A DNA stretch of 64,000 bases from Macellibacteroides fermentans (lineage in GTDB: Bacteria; Bacteroidota; Bacteroidia; Bacteroidales; Tannerellaceae), in assembly GCF_013409575.1 (NCBI RefSeq), contig NZ_JACCCY010000002.1:932501-996500 (forward strand), read 5' to 3'. Below, piece after piece: positions 36,600 to 44,990 of this stretch. Below the pieces are notes generated by a model. That model did not search any database. It had not been told where the DNA came from and saw only the letters and a list, made by a program, of their open reading frames with translations. The position numbers were made by a program, and so were the translations under genes. Every line of letters begins with the position of its first letter. Within the stretch, counting starts at the first letter, position 1.

Positions 36600-37958
36600 T
36601 TACAGGTCTTTCAGCAAAATTTTGTCATTTGCCTGATACATGTCATTTCTGGTTTTAAGTAATGTTTCCCACTCCCGGTTTACAAGTCCCGAAGTGTCTA
36701 TCTTGAAGTTTTCGGAACCGAATTCATCCATTTTACTTAGCAGGTAACTTACCGTAATTTTATGAATGTCTAACGCCGGTTGATAATACATAACCCGATC
36801 GTCTTCTCCATAGTTTACCTCAATGATGATTTTTAACTCTGTAAGATGATACAATATCTGAGTTGTGATACGGATAGGGATACAATATTGTTCGGATATT
36901 TCATCTGCAGTATAGGGTTTCTCTCCCTTTTCAAACCGCTTTACAATTAGGGAAGCGATCAGTAAAGTTAGGAAATCATTGTAACGTCTGCTGATACTTT
37001 TGGTGTCGCGGTCGAAACTGAACTTCTTTACATTCTGAGATGCGTAGGAAAGTTCGGCTCCGAAAAGACAGATCAACCACGAGAGTTGCAGCCAGAGTAA
37101 CAAGAGTGGAAGGGCTGCAAAGCTACCATAGATGGCGTTGTATTTAGAAACCCAAATCTGTCCGCTGATGTATATAAACTGAAAAAACTGAAAGGCACAA
37201 CCGGCAATGACACCGGCAACCAGACCGTTTACAAACTTAACCTTGGTGTTGGGCAACGAGATGTACAATGCCGTAAAGGCCATGATGGTGATAATGTAGG
37301 GAGCAACGTTCAGTATCACGCCAACTATAGGGCTGAGCAACACAAACTCGCTGAGGTAGGTGCTCTGCATGGTAGACATGAAAATTGTCGAACCACTCGA
37401 GATAGTCATAAGTAGCGGCAATACAATGAAAAGAGCCAGGTAGTCTGTTATCTTACGGTGCCACGGACGTGACTTCTGGATTTGCCATATGTCGTTAAAG
37501 GTATCTTCTACAGACGATATCAGGTTGATTACTGTATAAAACAGAAGCAATAATCCGATTCCAATAATTACGCCACCCTGGGCCTCGGCCAGATAACGTT
37601 CTACATACTCGAATGCTTTAATCAGTTCGAGCTCGTGCCCCGGAAAATAGGTGAAAAATTCCTGTCTAACAGTATCCTGAAGTCCAAATCCCTTGGCAAT
37701 TCCAACAATAACAGCCAACATGGGAACGATGGAAAGAAGCGTGCTGAAGGTAAGTGCCGATGCTTTGGTTTGCAACTCCTGATTAATAAACCCCCTTACA
37801 GCCAAAATGACAGTCTTTATCGCATTAAAATAAAAGACCTTCAGTCCGCTGACTTCACTTTCTGTTATCCGCCAGATGTCGTAAGTGATAAAGCGAATTG
37901 TCCACGACAATAATTCGTTTACGCGTTCGCTGAATGGTATTTTCTCCTTATTTTTCAT
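36600..37958 (-). CDS. YihY/UPF0761 (BrkB-like) membrane protein
   Basis: 452 aa from ATG 37958 (MKNKEKIPFSERVNELL); the frame opens 12 codons earlier, close to the end of the RNase P RNA. About six membrane helices in residues 40-310 with the family stretch LQTKASALTFSTLLSIVPMLAVIVGIAKGFG. A C-terminal extension (about 320-452) looks like a winged-helix-type domain (ADEISEQYCIPIRITTQILYHLTELKIIIEV), found in Bacteroidetes members. Once described as a ribonuclease BN; that assignment is not supported for this family. Function unknown. First protein gene of the operon behind rnpB. Confidence 0.9.
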   Translation of the reverse strand: MKNKEKIPFSERVNELLSWTIRFITYDIWRITESEVSGLKVFYFNAIKTVILAVRGFINQELQTKASALTFSTLLSIVPMLAVIVGIAKGFGLQDTVRQEFFTYFPGHELELIKAFEYVERYLAEAQGGVIIGIGLLLLFYTVINLISSVEDTFNDIWQIQKSRPWHRKITDYLALFIVLPLLMTISSGSTIFMSTMQSTYLSEFVLLSPIVGVILNVAPYIITIMAFTALYISLPNTKVKFVNGLVAGVIAGCAFQFFQFIYISGQIWVSKYNAIYGSFAALPLLLLWLQLSWLICLFGAELSYASQNVKKFSFDRDTKSISRRYNDFLTLLIASLIVKRFEKGEKPYTADEISEQYCIPIRITTQILYHLTELKIIIEVNYGEDDRVMYYQPALDIHKITVSYLLSKMDEFGSENFKIDTSGLVNREWETLLKTRNDMYQANDKILLKDL

Positions 37959-38007
37959 ACGAAAATCATTACGTGCTCTTTTTAAGATAAACATTCAAAA
38001 AAAGAAT

Positions 38008-38363
38008 TGCAGCAGACCTATAAGCCGGGTTCTGTACCTTTGTCCGAAAACAAAGGCGCCTGCCATTTATCTCGACCAGTTGTCGCCAACTGGCTCTAGC
38101 GGTCTACCCCCCGGCATCGGACGAGCAATCCTACTGCGCCGGTATACATGACCTTACAACCCATAAGACGTACGGCATCGCGTATTGCTACGCAACCCGG
38201 TGAGCTCTTACCTCACCTTTTCACCCTTACCGGCATGCCGGCGGTTATTTTCTGTTACATTACTCTGCTCTCACAAACAGCTTCCCGTTAGGAAGTATGG
38301 TGCTCTGCGTTGCCCGGACGTTCCTCCCACATAGAATGTGAGCGACAGACCGGTCTGCTGCAA
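38008..38363 (-). ncRNA. rnpB: RNase P RNA (class A)
   Basis: About 355 nt, minus strand. The ends pair as helix P1: GGTCTGCTGC (complement of 38009-38018) with GCAGCAGACC (38352-38361). Universal RNase P motifs on the minus strand are GAGGAACGTCCGGGC near the 5' end, GGGTGAAAAGGTGAGG and AGAGCTCACCG in the middle, AGATAAATGGC and ACAGAACCCGGCTTATAGG at the 3' end. It is the catalytic RNA that trims tRNA 5' leaders. A minus-strand -7 box TATCTTTG (38369-38376) lies just before its 5' end. A few bases of T-rich sequence separate it from yihY. Confidence 0.96.
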
Positions 38364-38368
38364 TGACG

Positions 38369-38376
38369 CAAAGATA
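38369..38376 (-). promoter_or_regulatory. -7 element of rnpB
   Basis: TATCTTTG on the minus strand predicts a transcription start near 38365, within three bases of the expected RNase P 5' end. Nothing else is recognised in 38377-38646, between this box and the htrA-like gene. Confidence 0.65.
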
Positions 38377-38646
38377 GATTTTTTTTGTTGATTTCTCCTA
38401 TTATTATGTCAGTAAAGAAAAAACATTCTGCCGTAGTTGCTGTTATAATACATATATGATGACCTTTTGACAGTTGATTATTTCTTAAAAAAGTACCTTG
38501 TTATACCTGTTACTGTTAACACCGGTTAAGCAATGAGTATGAGGAGTTAAAAGAGATAAAAAATAACTGCAAAAAAGAATAATTGCACGTTTTTTGAACT
38601 TAATTTGTCGCAAGAAAAGTGTTAAATTTAAGTTTTAAAAAATAAG

Positions 38647-40152
38647 ATGAATATGAATACAACGATGAAAAATGTACTTGGTATTGTCTTGGTAGCGGTA
38701 GTTAGTTCCGGTCTTACTATTGGAGCAAACGCTTACATGAACAGACAGCATGCGAATGTTGCTACAGTAGATAACTCGTATGGATTTAATCAGCCTTTGC
38801 GACTAACGAACTACAGCGGTGTTGCAGCCGAGAATACGGATTTTACAATGGCGGCCGAACGCTCGGTACACGCTGTTGTGCATATCAAATCGGTAACAGA
38901 AGTTCAGGTGTCCGGCGGACAATACATGGATCCGTTTGAATTCTTCTTTGGAAACGGACGCGGAAATCAGCCAAGACAACCGCAAAAGCGGGTAGGAGCC
39001 GGTTCGGGCGTTATTATCTCGACAGATGGTTATATTATTACAAATAATCATGTTATCGACGGAGCATCGGAATTGGAAGTTACGTTAAACGACAACAGGA
39101 AGTTCAAAGCCAAAGTGATCGGTTCGGATCCTTCAACAGATATTGCACTTATAAAAGTAGATGCCAAGGATCTTCCCACCATCCCGTTTGGTGATTCAGA
39201 GCAACTCAAAGTGGGAGAATGGGTATTGGCAGTAGGTAATCCTTTTAATCTTACTTCTACTGTAACAGCAGGTATAGTAAGTGCAAAAGGCAGGTCTATT
39301 TCCACTGGTAGCGATGAAGATGTAAGTAAGATACAATCATTCATTCAGACCGATGCGGCTGTAAATCCGGGTAACAGCGGAGGAGCTTTGGTAAATACCA
39401 AAGGAGAACTGGTTGGTATTAATACGGCTATTTATTCTGAAACAGGGAATTTTGCCGGATATTCATTTGCAGTACCTATGAGTATTGCCGGTAAGGTTGT
39501 ACAGGATTTAAAACAATATGGTAATGTTCAGCGAGCCATTCTGGGTGTTTCTATTCTCGATGTATCAAAATTAAATGATGAACAGAAAAAAGATGTGAAA
39601 GTAACCGAAGGAGCTTGGGTTGGTGGATTTGCAATGCCTAGTTCGGCTAAAGATGCAGGAGTTGAGATTGGAGACGTGATTGTTGCCGTTAATGATGTTG
39701 CCGTGCGTTCTACCAGTCGTCTGCAAGAGGAGATCAGTAAGTACAGACCGGGTGACAAGGTAAAGATTACCGTAAACCGCAAGGGTGTGCAGAAAATATT
39801 CAATATTGAATTACGTAATATGCAAGGTAATACCAAAATACTTGATAAGGCAGATCCTTCTGAAGTATTAGGTGGAGCATATCAAGAGCTGTCCGATAAG
39901 CGCAAGAGGGAACTGGGGGTTAACTACGGTATCGAGGTAACAGGTGTAACTAACGGTAAGTTGAAAGATGCGGGCATAAAGAAGGGATACATTATCATGT
40001 TGGTGAACGACGAAAAAATTAGTACTCCCGAAGATCTTGAACGTATTGTAGATAGTATTCTAAAAGGCAGATCGAGCGAACAGGGACTGTTTATCAAAGG
40101 ATTTTATCCGAACGGTAAAACAACTTATTATGCGATCAATCTATCAGAATAA
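38647..40152 (+). CDS. HtrA/DegQ-type periplasmic serine protease (Do family)
   Basis: 501 aa. An N-terminal membrane/signal segment (about 8-28) targets it to the periplasm. The trypsin-like protease domain carries His135 (NNHVID), Asp165 (STDIALIK) and Ser244 (NPGNSGGAL). Two PDZ domains follow (about 295-390 and 405-500). It degrades or refolds damaged envelope proteins. An LA-loop-like insert rich in Gly/Gln/Arg (FFGNGRGNQPRQPQKR) lies near residue 105. Single gene with its own terminator. Confidence 0.95.
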   Translation: MNMNTTMKNVLGIVLVAVVSSGLTIGANAYMNRQHANVATVDNSYGFNQPLRLTNYSGVAAENTDFTMAAERSVHAVVHIKSVTEVQVSGGQYMDPFEFFFGNGRGNQPRQPQKRVGAGSGVIISTDGYIITNNHVIDGASELEVTLNDNRKFKAKVIGSDPSTDIALIKVDAKDLPTIPFGDSEQLKVGEWVLAVGNPFNLTSTVTAGIVSAKGRSISTGSDEDVSKIQSFIQTDAAVNPGNSGGALVNTKGELVGINTAIYSETGNFAGYSFAVPMSIAGKVVQDLKQYGNVQRAILGVSILDVSKLNDEQKKDVKVTEGAWVGGFAMPSSAKDAGVEIGDVIVAVNDVAVRSTSRLQEEISKYRPGDKVKITVNRKGVQKIFNIELRNMQGNTKILDKADPSEVLGGAYQELSDKRKRELGVNYGIEVTGVTNGKLKDAGIKKGYIIMLVNDEKISTPEDLERIVDSILKGRSSEQGLFIKGFYPNGKTTYYAINLSE

Positions 40153-40198
40153 AGGTTAAAAGGATAGTTAATAGGCAAAAGATTGTTAAAGGTTTTTA

Positions 40199-40230
40199 AT
40201 TGGTCGAGGCATAGGGTGCCCTCGGCCAAT
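40199..40230 (+). terminator. terminator between htrA-like gene and primary sigma factor gene
   Basis: ATTGGTCGAGG (40199-40209) and CCTCGGCCAAT (40220-40230) pair with one G-U; the loop is ATAGGGTG-like and the following ACTTTC is only weakly T-rich. Confidence 0.6.
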
Positions 40231-40248
40231 ACTTTCAATTATTTTTGT

Positions 40249-40256
40249 TATCTTTG
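40249..40256 (+). promoter_or_regulatory. -7 element of the primary sigma factor gene
   Basis: TATCTTTG of the TAnnTTTG type, expected transcription start near 40260 and a leader of about 27 nt. Confidence 0.55.
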
Positions 40257-40286
40257 CACCCCGAATTTGTCAATTAAATTAATTGA

Positions 40287-41147
40287 ATGAGACAGTTAAA
40301 GATTACAAAGTCCATCACCAATCGCGAAAGCGCTTCATTGGATAAGTATCTTCAGGAAATTGGCCGTGAAGACCTTATTACAGTTGAAGAGGAAGTAGAA
40401 TTGGCGCAGGCTATTAAAAGAGGAGATCGTAGAGCGTTGGAAAAATTAACCAGGGCTAATCTGCGTTTTGTTGTTTCAGTTGCTAAACAGTACCAGAATC
40501 AGGGATTAAGTTTGCCCGACCTTATTAACGAAGGAAACCTCGGACTGATCAAGGCAGCAGAGAAGTTTGACGAAACGAGAGGCTTTAAGTTTATTTCGTA
40601 CGCTGTATGGTGGATTCGTCAGTCCATTCTTCAGGCTTTGGCAGAACAGTCAAGGATTGTTCGTTTGCCCTTGAACCAGGTTGGCTCGCTGAATAAAATC
40701 AGTAAGGCCTTCTCTAAATTCGAGCAGGAAAACGAGCGCAAACCTTCACCGGAAGAGCTGGCCGATGAATTGGATATTCCTGTAGATAAGATTTCGGATA
40801 CACTGAAAGTGTCCGGACGTCATATCTCTGTGGATGCTCCCTTTGTGGAAGGCGAAGACAACAGCCTTTTAGATGTGCTTGTGAATGACGATGCTCCCAT
40901 TGCGGACCGTGCGTTGATGAACGAATCATTGGCTAAGGAAATTGACAGAGCATTAGCTACGTTAACCGAAAGAGAATGCGAGATAATCAAAATGTTTTTC
41001 GGTATTGGAAGTCAGGAGATGACACTAGAAGAGATTGGCGACAAATTTGGCCTCACTAGAGAGCGCGTCCGCCAGATCAAGGAAAAAGCAATCAGAAGAT
41101 TAAGACAGGGTACTCGTAGCAAACTGCTCAAATCGTATTTAGGATAA
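40287..41147 (+). CDS. rpoD: primary sigma factor, Bacteroidetes RpoD
   Basis: 286 aa, the short primary sigma factor typical of Bacteroidetes (no long region 1.1). Region 1.2 is at about 15-45 ([25 protein letters not shown]). Region 2 covers about 52-125 with [23 protein letters not shown] and [13 protein letters not shown]. Region 3 is at about 130-210 and region 4 at about 220-280 with [27 protein letters not shown]. It directs RNA polymerase to the TTTG/TAnnTTTG promoters seen throughout this window. Stand-alone gene with a terminator on each side. Confidence 0.97.
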   Translation: MRQLKITKSITNRESASLDKYLQEIGREDLITVEEEVELAQAIKRGDRRALEKLTRANLRFVVSVAKQYQNQGLSLPDLINEGNLGLIKAAEKFDETRGFKFISYAVWWIRQSILQALAEQSRIVRLPLNQVGSLNKISKAFSKFEQENERKPSPEELADELDIPVDKISDTLKVSGRHISVDAPFVEGEDNSLLDVLVNDDAPIADRALMNESLAKEIDRALATLTERECEIIKMFFGIGSQEMTLEEIGDKFGLTRERVRQIKEKAIRRLRQGTRSKLLKSYLG

Positions 41148-41167
41148 CTTCGTAAAGCGGTTGTCGC

Positions 41168-41206
41168 AAGGCCTTCAGTCGGCAGACTGAGGGCCTTTTG
41201 TTTTTT
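41168..41206. terminator. terminator of rpoD
   Basis: AAGGCCTTCAGTC (41168-41180) and GACTGAGGGCCTT (41185-41197) pair with one bulge, followed by TTGTTTTTT. It also separates the convergent DUF3859 gene. Confidence 0.85.
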
Positions 41207-41207
41207 A

Positions 41208-41591
41208 TTACACCAGTATAAATTGTTTTCCGGCTACCTCTTTCCCTTTGTAGTACACCGAAAGTTTCCAGATACCTTTTTTGTCTTCCACAGGTTCCCA
41301 TACAGTATCTCCCAGAAAAAAACGGAAATCGTTGCTGCTTATATAGTAGGTGCCTTCAAAGGGCGGAGCTATATTCCCTTGTTCATCTGTAAATGGTGGA
41401 TGGTCGATCCTATATTCCAATACTTCTCCTTTTGCTTTTTTTACAGACAAGATCAATCCGAATTCTACACCGGTTTCAGCATTTATCTCGAGTGTGTGTT
41501 TGCGTATTTTAGGAAGCTCTTTGGATTCGCGGTCCCATGCTGTATATAGTCCAAAGCTGCAGATTTCGAATTCAGGTTTTAATCTTGGCAT
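41208..41591 (-). CDS. DUF3859 domain protein
   Basis: 127 aa covering the whole DUF3859 domain: EICSFGLYTAWDRES near the N-terminus, GVEFGLILSVKKAKGEVLEYRIDHPPFT in the middle and WKLSVYYKGKEVAGKQFILV at the end. No signal peptide, probably a beta-sandwich protein. Function unknown. A minus-strand -7 box TATATTTG at 41623-41630 lies 32 bp before the ATG. Convergent with rpoD. Confidence 0.85.
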   Translation of the reverse strand: MPRLKPEFEICSFGLYTAWDRESKELPKIRKHTLEINAETGVEFGLILSVKKAKGEVLEYRIDHPPFTDEQGNIAPPFEGTYYISSNDFRFFLGDTVWEPVEDKKGIWKLSVYYKGKEVAGKQFILV

Positions 41592-41664
41592 ACATGAAAA
41601 TAATTTGGATTTGTATTAAATGCAAATATAGGCTTTTTGCAGGATAAGGAAAACCGTATAAAAA

Positions 41665-41703
41665 AAGATGCCGGCTAAAGGGGGTAACCTTTGCCGGCAT
41701 CTT
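41665..41703 (-). terminator. terminator of the DPP-like peptidase gene
   Basis: AAGATGCCGGC (41665-41675) and GCCGGCATCTT (41693-41703) are exact complements; on the minus strand the hairpin is followed by TTTTTTTATA. Confidence 0.85.
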
Positions 41704-41748
41704 ACAGGGAAGTATACTTATTTGTACTCTTTACCTTTAAAGAAGATG

Positions 41749-43845
41749 CTATTCCTTAAGCCATTTGTCTAACCAACGGAAGAACACACGTTGGAACAGT
41801 ATACCGTTTTGAGGCTGAGCTATCCAATGGTTTTCGTCGGGGAAGATGAGCATTTCGGAAGGAATACCTCTCAACTGAGCTGCATTAAAGGCGCTCATAC
41901 CCTGAGAAGCCAGGATGCGGTAATCTTTTTCGCCGTGAGTTACCAGAATAGGGGTGTCCCATTTGTCTACAAACTTATGAGGAGAGTTGGCAAAGGTGCG
42001 TTGGGCTGTAGCATTGCTTTTATCCCAATAGGCTCCACCCATATCCCAGTTGGCAAACCACATCTCTTCGGTTTCAAGGTATTGTTGCTCCAGATTGAAT
42101 ATACCTGCATGAGCGATAAAGGCCTTAAAGCGTTTGTTATGGTGTCCGGCAAGCCAGTACACTGAAAAGCCTCCGTAGCTTGCGCCTACAGCACCCAGGT
42201 GGTCTTTATCAACATAGGGTTCTTTTGCCAGCTCGTCGATGGCTGAAAAGTAATCTTTCATATTCTGACCGCCGTAATCGCCACTGATCTGCTCGTTCCA
42301 TTCTTGTCCGAAGCCCGGAAGTCCCCTGCGGTTCGGAGCTACCACGATGTATCCCTGTGATGCCATGATGGCCAGGTTCCAGCGATACGACCAGAATTGA
42401 CTTACTGTGCTTTGCGGACCACCCTGACAGTACAGAATAGCCGGATATTTCTTGGCAGGATCAAAATGAGGAGGATATACCACCCAGGTAAGCATTTGCT
42501 TGTTGTCGGTTGTTTTGATCCAACGGGATTCCGACTTAGGCATGTTTAGCTGATCCAGAATGGCTTTGTTCTCGAAACTTATTTCGGTCGCTTCGCCGGA
42601 TTGTGTATTTACAGCAAATACTTCGGAAGGGTTTACCTGCGACTGGCGGATAGCTGCCATTGTATTACCAACCGAATGCATGCTTACATAGTCGTACTGA
42701 CCATTGGTAATCTGACGGATCTGCTTGTCGGCAACGCCTACCTGCCAGATATGGGTTACAGCCTCTTTACAAGCAATCATGTACAGCGATTTTCCATCGG
42801 GAAGCCACTGGATGGCATCCGCATTATAATCGAACGACTGTGTCAGATCTTGCTTTTCGCCGGTTTCGAGATTGGCAACAAAGAGTCTTTTTTTGTCAGA
42901 TTCGTATCCGTCGCGCTCCTGACTTACCCAGGCGATGGATTTACCGTCGGGCGAGAACTGGGGCATAATGTCGTATCCCATCATTCCTTCTGTAAGGTTG
43001 CGGGTGTTTTTACTTGCCAGGTCGTAAATGTAAATGTCTGAGTTGGTAGATAACGCATACGCTTTACCCGTTTTCTTTCTGCTGGCATAGGCAATCAGTT
43101 TGCCATCCGGGCTCCAGGCCAGGTCTTCAATTCCGCTGTTTGGTTTCATCGGACACTCAAAAGGCTCACCTTCCATAATGTCTGCCATGTCCGTAAGTCC
43201 GCTTTCAGTTACAGAAGCAACAAAAGGATGAGGAACGGTTTCCACCCATTCGTCCCAATGCTTATAAAGTAAATCATCTACAACACGCCCGGTAGCCTTG
43301 GGAAGATCGGCATATAAATCCACGGTACGTTGTCCGAATTTAATGTCCTGGATGTATAACACCTTCGATTCGTCCGGCGAGAGAGCAAAAGCATTGATCC
43401 CGTTTTCGAGCTTGCTCAACTGTCTGCGGTTACTTCCGTCTGCATTCATCACCCAAATCTGCGAAGATCCGCTTTCGGATGATAGGAAGGCTATCTCTTT
43501 ACCGCCTTTAATCCAAACAGCATTTTGTTCGCTTTGGGGAGTTTCTGTAATCTGTTTCTTGTCGCTGCCATCTGCATTAACAACAAACAACTCGCGATTG
43601 CCTTTATTCTGTTCAACACTGATAAAGGTAACTCCGTAAAGAACTTTGCTCCCATCCGGAGAAACTTGTGCATCACTTACGCGGGCCATGCTATACAGTA
43701 CTTCTGGAGTAAGCACTCCATTTTCCGATTTCACCTCTGTACGTTTGATCAGGGGTGCTGCTTCGTCCGTTTTTTTAGTTTCCTGCGTACAGGCGCCAAG
43801 TAAAACGGATGTTGCCATTACCATTGTTCCGATAGATTTATTCAT
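41749..43845 (-). CDS. S9 family dipeptidyl-peptidase-like lipoprotein (DPP5-like)
   Basis: 698 aa. MNKSIGTMVMATSVLLGACTQETKK looks like a lipoprotein signal with Cys19. A propeller domain built of TolB/WD40-type repeats (SPDGSKVLYGV, SPDESKVLYIQD, SPDGKLIAYASR, SPDGKSIAWVSQ) is followed by the peptidase domain with Ser556 (GASYGGF), Asp641 (GEKDYRI) and His673 (DENHWI). The layout resembles the DPP5/acylaminoacyl-peptidase group known from Porphyromonas, which releases dipeptides in the periplasm; substrate preference is inferred. Single gene, divergent from the SPOR lipoprotein gene. Confidence 0.92.
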   Translation of the reverse strand: MNKSIGTMVMATSVLLGACTQETKKTDEAAPLIKRTEVKSENGVLTPEVLYSMARVSDAQVSPDGSKVLYGVTFISVEQNKGNRELFVVNADGSDKKQITETPQSEQNAVWIKGGKEIAFLSSESGSSQIWVMNADGSNRRQLSKLENGINAFALSPDESKVLYIQDIKFGQRTVDLYADLPKATGRVVDDLLYKHWDEWVETVPHPFVASVTESGLTDMADIMEGEPFECPMKPNSGIEDLAWSPDGKLIAYASRKKTGKAYALSTNSDIYIYDLASKNTRNLTEGMMGYDIMPQFSPDGKSIAWVSQERDGYESDKKRLFVANLETGEKQDLTQSFDYNADAIQWLPDGKSLYMIACKEAVTHIWQVGVADKQIRQITNGQYDYVSMHSVGNTMAAIRQSQVNPSEVFAVNTQSGEATEISFENKAILDQLNMPKSESRWIKTTDNKQMLTWVVYPPHFDPAKKYPAILYCQGGPQSTVSQFWSYRWNLAIMASQGYIVVAPNRRGLPGFGQEWNEQISGDYGGQNMKDYFSAIDELAKEPYVDKDHLGAVGASYGGFSVYWLAGHHNKRFKAFIAHAGIFNLEQQYLETEEMWFANWDMGGAYWDKSNATAQRTFANSPHKFVDKWDTPILVTHGEKDYRILASQGMSAFNAAQLRGIPSEMLIFPDENHWIAQPQNGILFQRVFFRWLDKWLKE

Positions 43846-43895
43846 TAATTTATATTATATTATATTTTGAATGCGAAAGTACTAAATTTAATTTA

Positions 43896-43903
43896 TATCT
43901 TTG
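43896..43903 (+). promoter_or_regulatory. -7 element of the SPOR lipoprotein gene
   Basis: TATCTTTG, expected transcription start near 43907 and leader of about 24 nt. Confidence 0.55.
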
Positions 43904-43930
43904 CATATCTAAATTTAAGAACTGACTGGT

Positions 43931-44407
43931 ATGAAGAAGATTTGGTTATTTGGAGCCGCTATCGCTATGGTTGTGTCGTTCGGCTCATGTAAACCTAAAC
44001 AGAGTGCTTATAAGGCCGCTTACGAACAAGCAAAAGAGAAAGAGATGACTACAGCTCCCGCACAAGTTGAGGAAGAGGTGATTGCTCCGGTATCAAAGCC
44101 CAGAACATCAAGTGCTGCGGTTCGTCAGGAAAGAGTTACTGCTGTTACAGGTGAAGACGCAAACGGTTTGAGACGCTACAGCGTTGTAATCGGTAGTTTT
44201 AAAAATAAAACAAATGCATATGCATTGAAAGAACGTATGCAGAATGCAGGTTACAAGGCAATCCTTGCTCAGAACGAAGAAGGTATGTTGCGTGTAATTG
44301 TTTCAAGTTTCGATGAAAAGGCTGATGCTGCTGATAGCCGCGATGCCATTAAAGCAAAATATGCACCTAATTTCCAGGATGCCTGGTTGTTGGAAAGACA
44401 ATATTGA
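43931..44407 (+). CDS. SPOR-domain lipoprotein
   Basis: 158 aa. The lipoprotein signal MKKIWLFGAAIAMVVSFGSC places the lipidated residue at Cys20. A low-complexity linker rich in Glu/Ala/Pro/Ser (about 25-75) comes before a SPOR domain (about 80-156: RRYSVVIGSFKNKTNAYALKERMQNAGYKAILAQNEEGMLRVIV is its core). SPOR domains bind denuded peptidoglycan strands, often at the division site. A role in cell-wall remodelling or division is inferred. Single gene with its own promoter and terminator. Confidence 0.93.
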   Translation: MKKIWLFGAAIAMVVSFGSCKPKQSAYKAAYEQAKEKEMTTAPAQVEEEVIAPVSKPRTSSAAVRQERVTAVTGEDANGLRRYSVVIGSFKNKTNAYALKERMQNAGYKAILAQNEEGMLRVIVSSFDEKADAADSRDAIKAKYAPNFQDAWLLERQY

Positions 44408-44447
44408 TTTTGCAATTGAATATCTGAAGCAACAGGCTGCAGGTTAT

Positions 44448-44485
44448 AAAACAAGGGAGATCCGGTTTCGGACCTCCCTTGTTTT
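44448..44485. terminator. bidirectional terminator between SPOR gene and nrdG
   Basis: AAAACAAGGGAG (44448-44459) and CTCCCTTGTTTT (44474-44485) are exact complements with a 14-nt loop that can itself pair (TCCGG/CCGGA-like). Confidence 0.85.
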
Positions 44486-44488
44486 GTA

Positions 44489-44989
44489 TCAGGAGTTTTT
44501 ATGCAGATGTATGATTCGCTGGTTGCTGCTTCCTCTGAACGCCAGCGACGGGTTAAATAATTCCCGGTCGAAACGGCCGTCCACAAGCACATCGATGTAG
44601 GGAAGACAGGCCTTCAATGCCGTTGATTGCACCATCTCTTCGTACGTATAGCCTGTATAGCACCAGACTGGCAGGTTTGTTTTCTCCTTCAATATTTTAA
44701 GAAGCATCCGGGCACCTTCTGGGTGGAACATCGGATCTCCCCCCGAGAGAGTGATGCCATCTAATAGGGGATTCCTGCAAATCTCTGTCAGCATATCTTG
44801 AAGCATCTCTTCCGTAAGCAGCGTTCCTTGCTGTGGGTTCCAGCTTTCGGGATTGTGGCAACCCGGGCAGTGATGACTGCAGCCCGAAAGGTAGATGGCA
44901 TACCGAAGTCCGAAACCATCGGAGATGGTCTCGGGATAAATATTCAGTACGCGTATGTTTTGGGCGATCAGTTGTTTAACGTCATCCAT
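44489..44989 (-). CDS. nrdG: anaerobic ribonucleotide reductase activating protein
   Basis: 166 aa from ATG 44989, which lies one base behind the nrdD stop codon; the longer reading frame would overlap nrdD by over 100 bp. Radical SAM protein with the cluster motif C-x3-C-x2-C at Cys37, Cys41 and Cys44 (CSHHCPGC) and GGDPMFHPE as SAM-binding segment. It makes the glycyl radical on NrdD using SAM and an electron donor. The close spacing indicates translational coupling with nrdD, under the same cobalamin riboswitch. Confidence 0.95.
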   Translation of the reverse strand: MDDVKQLIAQNIRVLNIYPETISDGFGLRYAIYLSGCSHHCPGCHNPESWNPQQGTLLTEEMLQDMLTEICRNPLLDGITLSGGDPMFHPEGARMLLKILKEKTNLPVWCYTGYTYEEMVQSTALKACLPYIDVLVDGRFDRELFNPSLAFRGSSNQRIIHLHKNS

Positions 44990-44990
44990 C

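Noticed and set aside
37885-38151. Open frame across the RNase P RNA
   Set aside because: The region is well explained by rnpB and the yihY start.
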